Assembly: GCA_021324795.1 (NCBI GenBank)
Contig: JAJPIK010000030.1
Span: forward strand, 124,001-188,000
Direction: 5' to 3'
Source: Chloroflexota bacterium
Lineage (GTDB): Bacteria; Chloroflexota; UBA6077; FW602-bin22; CADDYW01
DNA: 64,000 nt
Translations under genes and position numbers: made by a program
The notes under the pieces: generated by a model
The model's input: only the letters and a program-made list of their open reading frames with translations
The model's database searches: none
Told to the model about the DNA's origin: nothing
In this document: one piece after another, positions 1-8,810 of the stretch
Layout: each line of letters begins with the position of its first letter
Position numbering within the stretch: position 1 is the first letter of the stretch

Positions 1-740
1 GAAAGCCCTACGTTCAGCGCGTAGAGCGTGCCCAGGACGTCATAGCCACCAAGCAAGACGTTGGCGTCAAAGTTCAGACTTCCGGGCTCCAGGCGCAGCA
101 CATCTTCGAATAGCAGGTCGCCACCTTGCATCATCCCTCGCGTCTCGGACACGAGCACGTCGAACGCGAATCGCTCGCCGCGTGCGACTCGGCCAGCCAT
201 CAGGACGTCGCGGTAAAGCACGGTTGCCGTCGGCGCTAGACGTAGCTCGGTCCGCTGACCATAGCGTGCGCCTCTCCCCGGAATCAGTGGGTCGGGCCAG
301 AACTCGACATAAGCGCCATTTTCGACACTGAGGGTTACCTGCTGAGTAGCGCAATTACGTTCCATGCTGTAGATCTTGGTCGCCGACTGGGTCGTGACGT
401 GCACTACACCCCCGGATTTTGTGCACAAGCGCAGCACCAAACGATCCCCTTGGACGATCCCTCCGGTTGGCATTGCAAGGTAGACGGCGGCAAGCGCCGG
501 CCACGCGGGATCTGCGCGTAACACCCAGGGCACCGCGAAGGGAACGCAGGCGCGCGCTTGCAACAACCTCGTTTGTCCGGCCACCAAGCCGAATGTAACG
601 TCAAGCTCGCCATGCTTGCCGCGCCCCCCGGCCCCCAGCGCCACTGGCTCCCGATCAAACCCCGCGAAGACGGTCGGCAGCCAGGTGGCTTCAAGCGAGT
701 CGAGTGGGACGGAGATGGCCGAGCAGATATACTGGCTCAT
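1..740 (-). CDS. ureD: urease accessory protein UreD (3' end cut by window edge)
   Basis: UreD is the scaffold that, with UreF and UreG, loads nickel into apo-urease in the cytoplasm. The start is an ATG at 740-738 that overlaps the TGA of ureG (737-739), so the two are translationally coupled. The open frame runs 246 codons to the left edge without a stop; the last residues lie outside the window. Family signs are the segment [13 protein letters not shown], followed by a glutamine-rich strand and the motif [15 protein letters not shown], then [15 protein letters not shown]. Family members are usually about 270-290 residues, so roughly 30 are missing. It is the last gene of the urease operon. 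Recognition is from motif memory, not a database search. Confidence 0.9.
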   Translation of the reverse strand, partial: MSQYICSAISVPLDSLEATWLPTVFAGFDREPVALGAGGRGKHGELDVTFGLVAGQTRLLQARACVPFAVPWVLRADPAWPALAAVYLAMPTGGIVQGDRLVLRLCTKSGGVVHVTTQSATKIYSMERNCATQQVTLSVENGAYVEFWPDPLIPGRGARYGQRTELRLAPTATVLYRDVLMAGRVARGERFAFDVLVSETRGMMQGGDLLFEDVLRLEPGSLNFDANVLLGGYDVLGTLYALNVGL

Positions 741-1354
741 CGTTGGGTGAGCAGACGCTCGACCTCCGCGAGGACCATCTCGATCCCTTCTCCCGTGTGG
801 CAATTCGTGAAGACGAAAGGACGGCCCTTGCGAATCAGACGCGAGTCGCGCTCCATCACCGCCAGGCTCGCGCCAACGTAAGGAGCCAGATCAACTTTGT
901 TGATGACGAGCAAATCGCAATCGATCAAGCCCTGGCCGCGCTTGCGAGGAATTTTGTCACCACCAGCCACGTCAATGACATAAATGCTGTAATCAGCGAG
1001 GGCCGGACTGAAGGTCAGAGTCAGATTGTCGCCACCGCTTTCGACAAAGATGATCTCAGCCTCCGGAAATTGACCGGTGAGATCTTCGATCGCCGCCAGA
1101 TTCATGCTTGGATCTTCTCGCACCGCGCTGTGCGGACACGCTCCGGTCTCGACGCCAACGATCCTTTCCGGATCCAAAATTCCGTCGAGAGTCCGTCGCA
1201 CGTGCTCCGCGTCTTCGCGCGTGACAATGTCATTTGTAATGACCAGTACCTCTCGGCCAGTGGCGACTAGTCGTGGCACAATCTGCTCGATCAATGCGGT
1301 CTTTCCCGAGCCAACCGGGCCACCGACCCCGACCCGCAGGATATTTCTTTTCAC
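737..1354 (-). CDS. ureG: urease accessory GTPase UreG
   Basis: UreG is the SIMIBI-class GTPase that delivers nickel to urease in complex with UreF and UreD. The P-loop is [11 protein letters not shown] near residues 8-18, and the metal-binding CPH motif appears in [17 protein letters not shown]. The guanine-specificity motif is NKVD. The frame is open far upstream, but the GTG at 1354 is chosen because GAGAGG lies about 7 bases before it and the product (205 aa) then has the normal family length. It starts 11 bases after the ureF stop and its own stop overlaps the ureD start. Confidence 0.95.
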   Translation of the reverse strand: MKRNILRVGVGGPVGSGKTALIEQIVPRLVATGREVLVITNDIVTREDAEHVRRTLDGILDPERIVGVETGACPHSAVREDPSMNLAAIEDLTGQFPEAEIIFVESGGDNLTLTFSPALADYSIYVIDVAGGDKIPRKRGQGLIDCDLLVINKVDLAPYVGASLAVMERDSRLIRKGRPFVFTNCHTGEGIEMVLAEVERLLTQR

Positions 1355-1365
1355 AATCGTGCCTC

Positions 1366-2184
1366 TCACGTCATAAATGATCGTCGAACTGCGCTTCGGT
1401 GTCGCATGGCGCTGATCTCGGCCAAAGGCGCTCCCGTCCAGAACCCCTGATCGGCCTCTGCCAGGCACCGGTGCTGCGACGCCACGAGAATCGGCTGCAG
1501 TCGAAAAAGAATCGCTTGGGTTACCTGGTGGTCGACTCGCATCAACCGCAGCGCCGCCCCCAGAACACTCGTCGCGAAGCTGTAGAGTGCGACCAGCATG
1601 GCGTCTTCGCATGTGATACCGATTGCCTGGCAAGCAACCGCGAGCGCGATTGGGGCATGTCCCGGTGATCGGCCCGCCCGCACCTCGCCACGGTATCCGG
1701 TAAGGCATGCTCCGTCATGCGACCCGCGCTGAGTCAGTTTCCCCTCTCGCTCAAGGGAGGAGAAGGGGCCAGAGTCTACTTTGAGTGAAGTGGAGGGGGT
1801 AGAAAGGGCCTGTCGTGCATCAGACGGCCGTTCCATCAGCATTGCCACGGTCGTCGTAAGCAGTTGACGCCCAACTTTGCGCGACGCGTCCCGCGCTTCG
1901 AGACTCAGGCGAAAGGCTTCCAGCCGATGATCAACTGCGACGATCTCCGCGACACGACCATTGGCCGCTGCCCGCCAGGCCAAGACCAGCGCGGCGGCGT
2001 CGCCGGGGATGACCTGAAAGGCAAGCTGAGCGCGCAGCCAACGCTCGAGATCGTCTGGCGAACGGACGAGTCCATCTTCAACCGCGGTTTCCAGGCCATG
2101 TGACAGAGTGTAGGCGCCGCTTGGGAAAAAAGTGTCAGCGAGCTGAAGCGCTCGCAGGAATCCGAACGCTCGACCGTCGCTCAT
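1366..2184 (-). CDS. ureF: urease accessory protein UreF with in-frame repeat-derived insertion
   Basis: UreF is an all-helical activator that bridges UreD and UreG during nickel insertion. The N-terminal half ([20 protein letters not shown]) and C-terminal half ([20 protein letters not shown], then [16 protein letters not shown]) are typical. Between them are roughly 40-45 extra residues, giving 272 aa against a usual length of about 220-230. Part of the insert (about residues 126-150) is the translation of a repeat also seen outside genes at 4640-4720 and 33345-33420. The frame is kept, so the gene is probably functional. The ATG at 2184 overlaps the upstream stop, with AAGGCGGCGAG as ribosome binding site. 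Confidence 0.9.
   Translation of the reverse strand: MSDGRAFGFLRALQLADTFFPSGAYTLSHGLETAVEDGLVRSPDDLERWLRAQLAFQVIPGDAAALVLAWRAAANGRVAEIVAVDHRLEAFRLSLEARDASRKVGRQLLTTTVAMLMERPSDARQALSTPSTSLKVDSGPFSSLEREGKLTQRGSHDGACLTGYRGEVRAGRSPGHAPIALAVACQAIGITCEDAMLVALYSFATSVLGAALRLMRVDHQVTQAILFRLQPILVASQHRCLAEADQGFWTGAPLAEISAMRHRSAVRRSFMT
1735..1810 (-). repeat. dispersed repeat copy inside ureF
   Basis: Read on the minus strand, this segment aligns loosely with the copies at 33345-33420 and 4640-4720. Shared features are a CCCT start, a CTCA block, a GTAG/GCAAG block, CTCT, and a GAGAGGG-like end. Here it is in frame within ureF and contributes about 25 codons. Similarity was judged by eye and is around 60% or less, so the family assignment is moderate. 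Confidence 0.5.
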
Positions 2185-2525
2185 CTCGCCGCCTTGCGGT
2201 GAGCGAGCGCGGTTAGCCACTCGGTACGTCGTGCGCCCATGTCGACCCGACCCAGGTGGCGAAACTGATCCGGACGAGGATACGCAAAACGTAACCCGCC
2301 TGCTGCGAAGACGATCGCCGCTCCACGCTCCAATCGCTCGGCCACGACGCAGCCCGCCAGCCGATGCTCGGGGTAGTCGAGATTCAGATGGGTACACGGA
2401 TCCACCTCACCGGAAAGATCGACGATTCGTCCGGCGACGATAACTCCGTGGCGAACTCTTTCCGGATCCACTAACCGACCGGATGCGTCGACGTTTTCCC
2501 GCGCGACGACGTGGCGAATGATCAT
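2181..2525 (-). CDS. unrecognised 114-aa protein in the ureE position
   Basis: This gene lies between ureC and ureF, where many urease operons carry ureE, the nickel chaperone. It begins 2 bases after the ureC stop, and its TGA overlaps the ureF start, so expression with the operon is clear. The sequence does not match UreE as I know it: there is no recognisable UreE N-terminal domain and no His-rich C-terminal tail. It contains a DPCTHLNLDYPEHRLAGCVV segment with two Cys and two His that could bind metal, then a basic C-terminus. A diverged urease maturation factor is a reasonable inference from position only. Confidence 0.7.
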   Translation of the reverse strand: MIIRHVVARENVDASGRLVDPERVRHGVIVAGRIVDLSGEVDPCTHLNLDYPEHRLAGCVVAERLERGAAIVFAAGGLRFAYPRPDQFRHLGRVDMGARRTEWLTALAHRKAAR

Positions 2526-2527
2526 TT

Positions 2528-4243
2528 TCAGACCAGATAATACAACTGAGTTAGTGCTAGTTTTGTCGCCGGCTCGACAGTGGCGAGCTCACCATCGACG
2601 AACACCTCGTAGGTCTCTGGATTGACTTCGATCCGCGGGCAACGATTGTTGCGGACCATGTCTGACTTCTTCAGCGCTCGGCAGTGGCGAACCGGGGCGA
2701 TGATCCGCTGCAATCCCAGTTGCTCCCGGATACCACGCTCGCTAGCGGCTTCTGAGACAAAGGTCACACAAGTGCGACCAACCGCTCGCCCTAAAGCACC
2801 AAACATTGGACGATAGTAGACCGGATCCGGCGTTGGAATCGAAGCGTTGGGATCCCCCATCAACGCCCAGTTGATCATCCCGCCCTTGATGATCAGCTTT
2901 GGCTTAGCTCCAAAGAAACGAATCGGCCAAAGCACGACATCAGCGAGCTTGCCGATCTCGAGCGATCCAACAACGTCGCTGATGCCGTGCGTCCGGGCGG
3001 GATTGATTGTGACCTTGGCCAGGTAACGCAAGACCCGGAAGTTATCGTTTGTCGGCGCGTCTTCCGGTAGCTTCCCTTTGAGCCGCTTCATCTTGTCAGC
3101 GGTTTGAATCAAGCGCGTGAACGTCTCACCAACCCGCCCCATAGCCTGTGAATCGGAGGAGTACATCGAAAGCACGCCCCAATCGTGAAGGACGTCCTCG
3201 GCGGCGATCGTCTCAGCACGAATCCGGCTCTCGGCAAAGGCCACGTCCTCCGGTACCGCCGGGTTCAGGTGGTGGCAGACCATTAACATGTCGAGGTGCT
3301 CGTCAAGGGTATTGACCGTAAAAGGGCGGGTCGGGTTCGTCGAAGACGGAAGCACGTTTGGCTCGCCGGCGATCCGGATGATGTCTGGCGCGTGGCCACC
3401 ACCGGCCCCTTCAGTGTGATAGGTGTGGATCGTCCGACCGTCGATCGCCGCGATGGTATCCTCGACGAAACCGGTCTCATTCAAGGTATCCGTGTGGATC
3501 GCGAGCTGAACGTCGTAGGCATCGGAGACGCGGAGCGCGCAGTCGATGACGGCTGGGGTGGCCCCCCAGTCCTCGTGGACTTTCAGACCGCAGGCGCCCG
3601 CTTCGAGCTGCTCCTCGAGCGCTTCCGGGCGCGAACTGTTTCCTTTCCCAAGCAGCCCCCAGTTCAGCGGCAACGCCTCCACCGCCTCGAGCATCCGCGC
3701 GATGTTCCACGGTCCAGGCGTACAGGTAGTCGCATTCGTCCCATCGGCCGGACCGGTACCGCCGCCGATGAAGGTGGTGATTCCGTTTGATAGTGCTTCG
3801 TAGACCTGCTGCGGACAGATCATGTGCACGTGGGCGTCGATACCACCGGGAGTTGCGATTAAGTGCTCGCCGGCAATGACCTCTGTTCCCGGTCCAATTA
3901 CCAGGCGGGGACTAACTCCATCCATGGTATCCGGGTTACCGGCCTTACCAAGGCCGGCGATCCGGCCATCTTTGATCCCCAGATCGCATTTGACGACGCC
4001 AAGGACCGGATCGAGCACGATCACGTTGGTGATTACCAGATCAAGCGCCCCTTGACGGTTACTCAGCGTCGATTGGCCCATGCCATCGCGAATCGTCTTG
4101 CCGCCACCGAAAACGACCTCGTCGCCCGGCACGATCAGATCGAGTTCGATCTCGATGTAGAGCTCGGTATCGGCCAGGCGAACTCGGTCGCCAACCGTCG
4201 GTCCGTAGAGTTCGGCGTACTGGCGGCGTGGAATTTCAGCCAT
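2528..4243 (-). CDS. ureC: urease subunit alpha (catalytic)
   Basis: This is the catalytic urease subunit, which hydrolyses urea to ammonia and carbamate at a di-nickel centre. Visible active-site residues, numbered from the ATG at 4243, are His138 and His140 ([13 protein letters not shown]), the carbamylated Lys221 and His223 ([12 protein letters not shown]), His250, His276 in [14 protein letters not shown], the catalytic flap His in MVCHHLNP near 324-325, and Asp364 in SSDSQAMGR. The length of 571 aa is normal. The start overlaps the end of ureB by 8 bases. All residues needed for activity appear intact. Confidence 0.98.
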   Translation of the reverse strand: MAEIPRRQYAELYGPTVGDRVRLADTELYIEIELDLIVPGDEVVFGGGKTIRDGMGQSTLSNRQGALDLVITNVIVLDPVLGVVKCDLGIKDGRIAGLGKAGNPDTMDGVSPRLVIGPGTEVIAGEHLIATPGGIDAHVHMICPQQVYEALSNGITTFIGGGTGPADGTNATTCTPGPWNIARMLEAVEALPLNWGLLGKGNSSRPEALEEQLEAGACGLKVHEDWGATPAVIDCALRVSDAYDVQLAIHTDTLNETGFVEDTIAAIDGRTIHTYHTEGAGGGHAPDIIRIAGEPNVLPSSTNPTRPFTVNTLDEHLDMLMVCHHLNPAVPEDVAFAESRIRAETIAAEDVLHDWGVLSMYSSDSQAMGRVGETFTRLIQTADKMKRLKGKLPEDAPTNDNFRVLRYLAKVTINPARTHGISDVVGSLEIGKLADVVLWPIRFFGAKPKLIIKGGMINWALMGDPNASIPTPDPVYYRPMFGALGRAVGRTCVTFVSEAASERGIREQLGLQRIIAPVRHCRALKKSDMVRNNRCPRIEVNPETYEVFVDGELATVEPATKLALTQLYYLV

Positions 4244-4634
4244 CGTTTCCCTCGTTCGGCTTCGCAGTTCGGAAGCCACGGCGAGTAGCGCGCTCGACAG
4301 CCTCGGCGGCCCGCTCCGGGACCCGGACACTGCCGTTCGTTAGATTGTTCAGGCCAGTGATTCGCCGATTGCCGCCAAATTCCACCAGTTCGACCTCGCG
4401 CGTGTCGCCCGGCTCGAAGCGAACAGCCGTCCCCGCCGGCACGTTCAAGCGCATGCCGAAGGCAAGAGCGCGATCAAACTCCAGATCTCGATTCACTTCA
4501 AAAAAATGGTAGTGCGATCCCACTTGGACCGGTCGATCGCCCAGATTCCGGACCGCGATTCGGAGGGTCCGTCGTCCGACATTGATGATCACCGGCTCGT
4601 CTCGGAGTATGTAGGAACCGTGGCCGTCCGCCAT
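4236..4634 (-). CDS. ureB: urease subunit beta
   Basis: The beta subunit is structural and packs with alpha and gamma in the urease trimer. The hallmark [20 protein letters not shown] is followed by [20 protein letters not shown] and [18 protein letters not shown]. The ATG at 4634 is chosen because AGAGGCG precedes it and the product then begins just before the conserved strand; the frame stays open upstream into an intergenic repeat. The product is 132 aa, within the family range. The C-terminal 30 residues are charged. It overlaps ureC by 8 bases. Confidence 0.95.
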   Translation of the reverse strand: MADGHGSYILRDEPVIINVGRRTLRIAVRNLGDRPVQVGSHYHFFEVNRDLEFDRALAFGMRLNVPAGTAVRFEPGDTREVELVEFGGNRRITGLNNLTNGSVRVPERAAEAVERATRRGFRTAKPNEGNDG

Positions 4635-4639
4635 GGCAT

Positions 4640-4720
4640 CGCCTCTATTGGGAAATTCTTTCTCCTTTGAGAAGAGGCTCAAGGCTTGCTTTGAGCCCAG
4701 CGAAAAGGTGAGAGGGCTTG
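4640..4720 (-). repeat. dispersed repeat copy between ureA and ureB
   Basis: The 127-base gap between ureA and ureB is unusually long for this compact operon and is mostly filled by this element. Read on the minus strand it resembles the copy before the biotin carboxylase gene at 33345-33420, sharing CCCTC, a TTCGC block, GGCTCA, an AG-rich 3' arm and a terminal ATTTCCC. It also contains local inverted repeats (GAGCC/GGCTC type). It may act as an RNA stem-loop between the two coding regions. Confidence 0.5.
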
Positions 4721-4761
4721 CCAACTTCATCTGTTGTGACTCCGTGGGCCATGCCTCACTC

Positions 4762-5064
4762 TCACGAAATCGGATCGTGACACGAGATCAGCTTCGTTCC
4801 ATCCGGGAAAGTCGCTTCCACTTGAATGACCTCTAGCATGTCCGGCACGTCGTCCATCACGTCTTCCCGCGTCAGAACCGTCTTACCCAGCGCCATCAGC
4901 TCCGATACCGACTTACCATCGCGCGCTCCTTCCAATAGTGCCTCCGAAATCAACGCGACGGCTTCGCTGTAGTTCAGCTTGACCCCGCGTGCCCGACGAC
5001 GACGGGCGAGATCAGCGACGACGTAAATCGCGAGCTTGTCCATCTCGCGTGGCGAAAGCATCAT
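4762..5064 (-). CDS. ureA: urease subunit gamma
   Basis: This is the small gamma subunit of urease, 100 aa, the usual family size. The helical N-terminus [20 protein letters not shown] and the segment [20 protein letters not shown] are characteristic, as is the C-terminal [20 protein letters not shown]. Two adjacent ATG codons (5064 and 5061) are possible starts; the second matches the usual MxLSPRE start. It is the first structural gene of the urease block, 117 bases after urtE, so the transporter and the enzyme are probably co-transcribed. Confidence 0.95.
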   Translation of the reverse strand: MMLSPREMDKLAIYVVADLARRRRARGVKLNYSEAVALISEALLEGARDGKSVSELMALGKTVLTREDVMDDVPDMLEVIQVEATFPDGTKLISCHDPIS

Positions 5065-5181
5065 CGTTTCTTCCCCGGATCGGCCCTTTTGAGCCGGTAG
5101 TCAGCGTGAGGAATCTGGGGAGCAACCAACTTCTTGCCGGCACTGGCCGTTCCTCAGTCCTCCGCCCTTTTCAGACACCGT

Positions 5182-5880
5182 TTAGATAGCAACGTACTCG
5201 TGGATCTCGGCGTGGCTCAAAACGTCTGCGTGCCCCGACGCGACGACGTTCCCACTCTCCAGAACGTAGTAATAGTTGGCTAAAATGGTAGCAAAGTCAA
5301 GGAACTGTTCAGCGAGAATGATGGTGACCTTTCCGGTCTCCTGGATCGCCTGCAGTGCGACGGCAATCTCGTCGACAATTGAGGGTTGAATACCCTCGGT
5401 TGGCTCATCTAGCAGCAACACTTTCGGATGAGCGACCAGCGCCCGTGCAATTGCTAGCTGTTGCTGTTCCCCGCCGCTAAGCTTTCCCGCCGCCCGATTC
5501 GCGATCTCTTTCAGTTTCGGGAAGAGCGCGTACATTTCCGCGATTCGGGTCGTTGGCCGGTCGCTGCTTGCTTCGAGACCGATCAGCAAGTTCTCGTAGA
5601 CCGACAGGTGAGGGAAGACCAATCGCCCCTGCGGGACGTAACCAATGCCAGCGGCTGCCCGACGATGGGAAGGCCAGGCTGTGACATCGTGATTGCCGCA
5701 GAGAATTCGCCCCCGCTTGGGTCGCAAAATTCCGATGACAGTCTTAAGGAGGGTGGTTTTGCCGACGCCGTTGCGACCGATCAAGCAGACGACTTGCCCA
5801 CGTTCGGCGATTAGGCTGACGTCGTCGAGGACAGTTCCATCACCATAACCGACGGTCAGATGCTCGATTCTGAGCATCAT
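5182..5880 (-). CDS. urtE: urea ABC transporter ATP-binding protein UrtE
   Basis: UrtE is one of two ATPases energising urea uptake by the UrtABCDE transporter at the cytoplasmic membrane. Walker A is GRNGVGKTTLLKT, the signature is LSGGEQQQLAIARAL, and Walker B is VLLLDEPTEGIQPSIV. The TEGIQPS version of the D-loop region is typical for UrtE rather than for LivF. An ATGATG start at 5880 overlaps the urtD stop and is preceded by AGGAGGT. The product is 232 aa, normal for the family. Confidence 0.93.
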   Translation of the reverse strand: MMLRIEHLTVGYGDGTVLDDVSLIAERGQVVCLIGRNGVGKTTLLKTVIGILRPKRGRILCGNHDVTAWPSHRRAAAGIGYVPQGRLVFPHLSVYENLLIGLEASSDRPTTRIAEMYALFPKLKEIANRAAGKLSGGEQQQLAIARALVAHPKVLLLDEPTEGIQPSIVDEIAVALQAIQETGKVTIILAEQFLDFATILANYYYVLESGNVVASGHADVLSHAEIHEYVAI

Positions 5881-6695
5881 CTACCTCCTAAACTGCCAAC
5901 CGTTTGCGCGGGCTCGGCTCCAGAAAGCCTTCTGGACAATGCGCCAGTTTGCTGATGAGACTTTCCAAGATAAACCTCAATGACTCGCTGATCGCTCTGA
6001 ACTTCTGACATTGGGCCCTCGGTCAGAACGCGGCCAGCATGCAAAACGGTCACCTTCGCGGCGAACTGTCGAACAAATTGCATATCGTGTTCGACGACCA
6101 GAACGGTGTGCTGGTGAGCAATTGTCTTGAGGAGTTCGCCAGTTCGATCACGTTCAGCGCGTGTCATGCCGGCGACGGGCTCATCCAAGAGCAGAAGCTT
6201 CGGCTGCTGGGCAAGCAACAGGCCAATTTCAAGCCATTGCTGCTCGCCGTGGGCAAGAATACCGGCCCGTACCTGAGCTTGATCAGCCAAGCCGATCGTT
6301 TCTAGGACTTCGCTCACCAAGGCATCGTGATGGGCCGAACTGCCTCTGAAAAGAGAGAAGATGGGACGCCGACCGCGTGCTGCGACTTCAACGTTTTCTC
6401 GCACGGTGAGACTCGTAAAGATTGACGGCGCTTGAAACTTTCGCCCGATCCCCATTCGCACTAAGCCGTGGATACTCTGTCGACGCACGTCAATGTGACC
6501 GTCGAAGATGACCTTTCCGCTCGAGGGGCGGACTTTTCCGGTGATCACATCGAGAAAGGTGGTTTTCCCGGCGCCGTTGGGACCGATCAGAAAGCGAAGC
6601 TCTCCCTGATCGAGTGACATGTCCAGGCCATTTAAGACGTCAACGCCATCAAAGCTAACGCGAAGGTCTCGAACATCGAGAATTGGGGTGCTCAC
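5877..6695 (-). CDS. urtD: urea ABC transporter ATP-binding protein UrtD
   Basis: This is the second ATPase of the urea transporter. Walker A is GPNGAGKTTFLDVITGKV; the signature region reads LAHGEQQWLEIGLLL, the variant found in UrtD, and Walker B is LLLLDEPVAGMTRAE. The VEHDM switch region follows. The GTG at 6695 overlaps the urtC stop and has GAGGT as ribosome binding site. The C-terminus extends about 30 residues beyond the usual core (GKSHQQTGALSRR onward). It belongs with urtE, urtC and urtB in one run of overlapping genes. Confidence 0.93.
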   Translation of the reverse strand: MSTPILDVRDLRVSFDGVDVLNGLDMSLDQGELRFLIGPNGAGKTTFLDVITGKVRPSSGKVIFDGHIDVRRQSIHGLVRMGIGRKFQAPSIFTSLTVRENVEVAARGRRPIFSLFRGSSAHHDALVSEVLETIGLADQAQVRAGILAHGEQQWLEIGLLLAQQPKLLLLDEPVAGMTRAERDRTGELLKTIAHQHTVLVVEHDMQFVRQFAAKVTVLHAGRVLTEGPMSEVQSDQRVIEVYLGKSHQQTGALSRRLSGAEPAQTVGSLGGR

Positions 6696-7873
6696 GAGCT
6701 GACCTCCTTGGGCTCGATGGTTGGTCGGGTATTCGTCGCCGGTAGAGCACTACCTGCACCGACACGTTCTCCAGCTTGCGCGCTTCCTACATGAAATGGC
6801 ATGGGACGAAGCTGCCCTCGAATTAGCTCCGGAATGCCCGCAAGTCCCGACGGAAACAGCAGCACAGTGACAATAAAGATCAAGCCAATGAAGTACTGCC
6901 AAGCATTAGGAAAACTTTCACTGACCGTGCTCTGGGCGAGATTCACGAACAACGCCCCGACGATGGCGCCCACGAGGCTTCCGCGCCCACCAACTGCGAC
7001 CCAAACGACCATGGTCATCGAGAGAACAGTACCAAGCGAGTCGGGATTGACAATCCCGACCTGCGGGACAAACAATGCTCCGCCCAGACCAGCCATGCCC
7101 GCGGCAATCGCGAACACGATCACTTTTGGAATCGTCGGATCGTACCCACAAAAGCGCGTTCGGTCTTCGGAGTCGCGAATTGCGATCAGCAGCTTGCCAA
7201 AGTAAGAAGCCGTCAGCCAGCAAGTCAAGAGATAGCTGGCGACTAGAGCCAGCACGGTCGCTTGATACAGGTGGATCTGGGTGAGTGGACTCGACAGTGG
7301 CTGGCCCAGTATCGTTGAAAAATTGGTGAGACCGTTTGTACCGCCGATCAGTGGCTGCTGACCAATGAACAAGGTGGAAAAAATCAGCGCTAAAGCTTGG
7401 CTAATGATCGCAAAATAGATATTCCCGACTCTTCCACGGAAGAGCAGATAGGAGACGACCGCCGCCACCAGCATCGGGGCAGCGATTGCCGCGACGAATG
7501 CAAACCACGGATTGTAAAACGGGTACCAGAAACCCGGCAGGCTGGATCCGCCGCTCCAGCTCATAAAATCGGGTAATTGACCGCGAGATGCCTCGAGTTT
7601 GAGGTACATGCCCACGGCGTAGCCTCCGAGTCCAAAAAAGACAGCTTGACCAAGACTCAGGATGCCGGCATAACCCCACAACAGGTCAAGACCGAGCGCG
7701 ACGAGAGCGTACGCCATGAACTTTCCAAGCAAGTTGAGACGGAATGGAGAAAGGACGGCTGGCGCGCCAAACAAGAGAGCTGCCGTAATCACCACGATTA
7801 CGACAATCGCTAAAAGTCGGCGACCTGCCGTTTCTGTCGTTATGCTTCTTGAAAGCCTCCCATCCCCGGTCAT
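6692..7873 (-). CDS. urtC: urea ABC transporter permease UrtC
   Basis: UrtC is a LivM-type permease that forms the membrane channel with UrtB. The 393-aa product has about ten hydrophobic segments and the conserved LGLDLLWGYAGILSLGQAVF near the N-terminus, as well as IIGQQPLIGGTNGLT-like sequence and FVPQVGIVNPDSLG further on. The C-terminal 40 residues are hydrophilic and include SAQAGERVGAGS. It follows urtB by 4 bases. Confidence 0.93.
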   Translation of the reverse strand: MTGDGRLSRSITTETAGRRLLAIVVIVVITAALLFGAPAVLSPFRLNLLGKFMAYALVALGLDLLWGYAGILSLGQAVFFGLGGYAVGMYLKLEASRGQLPDFMSWSGGSSLPGFWYPFYNPWFAFVAAIAAPMLVAAVVSYLLFRGRVGNIYFAIISQALALIFSTLFIGQQPLIGGTNGLTNFSTILGQPLSSPLTQIHLYQATVLALVASYLLTCWLTASYFGKLLIAIRDSEDRTRFCGYDPTIPKVIVFAIAAGMAGLGGALFVPQVGIVNPDSLGTVLSMTMVVWVAVGGRGSLVGAIVGALFVNLAQSTVSESFPNAWQYFIGLIFIVTVLLFPSGLAGIPELIRGQLRPMPFHVGSAQAGERVGAGSALPATNTRPTIEPKEVSS

Positions 7874-7877
7874 CAGA

Positions 7878-8783
7878 TCACCTCGACTTCACACTCACCA
7901 GTCCTCCGGGGCGTACCTGCAAGAAGACAATAATCGCGAGGAAGAGGAAAACCCGGCCGAGACTAGAGGTAGTGACGAACGTAAAGACAGCGTTCAGCGC
8001 TCCCATCAAGAATGCCGAGATAGCCGTGCCGGCCAGTTGGCCGACACCGCCGGTGATCACCACCATGAATGCGTCTACGATGTAATCATTGCCAACAAAC
8101 GGTCCAATCGGTCCAATCAAACAAAGCGCGCAGCCTGCCAGGCCGGCCAGGCCAGTGCCTACCGCGAAGGTCTCGCGGTCCACCGCCGAAGTCTTCACTC
8201 CGAGGCAATCGGCTATCTCCCGGTTCTGGATGACTGCCCGGATGCGCCGGCCTCGAGAAGATCGATAGAGATAGAGATACACCCCGAACAGGCATAGTAA
8301 AGACAAGCCCAAAATGAAGAGACGCGCGTAAGGCAGAACAAGACCGGGTGCAAGGAGAACGTGGCCTTCCAGCCACCCGGGAGCACGGACTGAAACGTTT
8401 GGGGCTCCGAAAATATCCTTGGCAAGCTGCTGGAGAACCAAACCCACACCGAAGGTTGCCAGGAGCGTATCGAGGGGGCGCTTGTATAAGAAGCGAACCA
8501 CGCATTGCTCAAGGAGAATGCCGATGAGTGCACTCACGACGAATGCGAGCGGCAAAGCCACCAGAAAGGAAACGCTAGGATTCGCATTCCCGGTTGCTTT
8601 GACGAAAGCACCCTCGGCAATGTAGGTCATGTAGCCGCCAATCATAATGAATTGACCGTGCGCCATATTGATAACGCCCATCACCCCGTAGGTGATTGCT
8701 AGTCCCAGTGCCGCGAGCAGGAGGATCGATCCAACGCTCAGGCCATTGAAAGCTTGAAGGAAGATCACATTGATCGAACTCAA
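7878..8783 (-). CDS. urtB: urea ABC transporter permease UrtB
   Basis: This is a LivH-type permease partner of UrtC. The N-terminus NGLSVGSILLLAALGLAITY and GVINMAHGQFIMIGGYMTY are classic for the family, and the loop with TSAVDRETFAVGTGLAGLAG follows. The start is TTG at 8783, favoured because GGAGG sits 5 bases upstream. At 301 aa it is the short form without the long periplasmic N-terminal domain found in some UrtB proteins. Confidence 0.93.
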   Translation of the reverse strand: MSSINVIFLQAFNGLSVGSILLLAALGLAITYGVMGVINMAHGQFIMIGGYMTYIAEGAFVKATGNANPSVSFLVALPLAFVVSALIGILLEQCVVRFLYKRPLDTLLATFGVGLVLQQLAKDIFGAPNVSVRAPGWLEGHVLLAPGLVLPYARLFILGLSLLCLFGVYLYLYRSSRGRRIRAVIQNREIADCLGVKTSAVDRETFAVGTGLAGLAGCALCLIGPIGPFVGNDYIVDAFMVVITGGVGQLAGTAISAFLMGALNAVFTFVTTSSLGRVFLFLAIIVFLQVRPGGLVSVKSR

Positions 8784-8810
8784 ATGGGCCTCCCGAATTA
8801 GCTCTATTTC

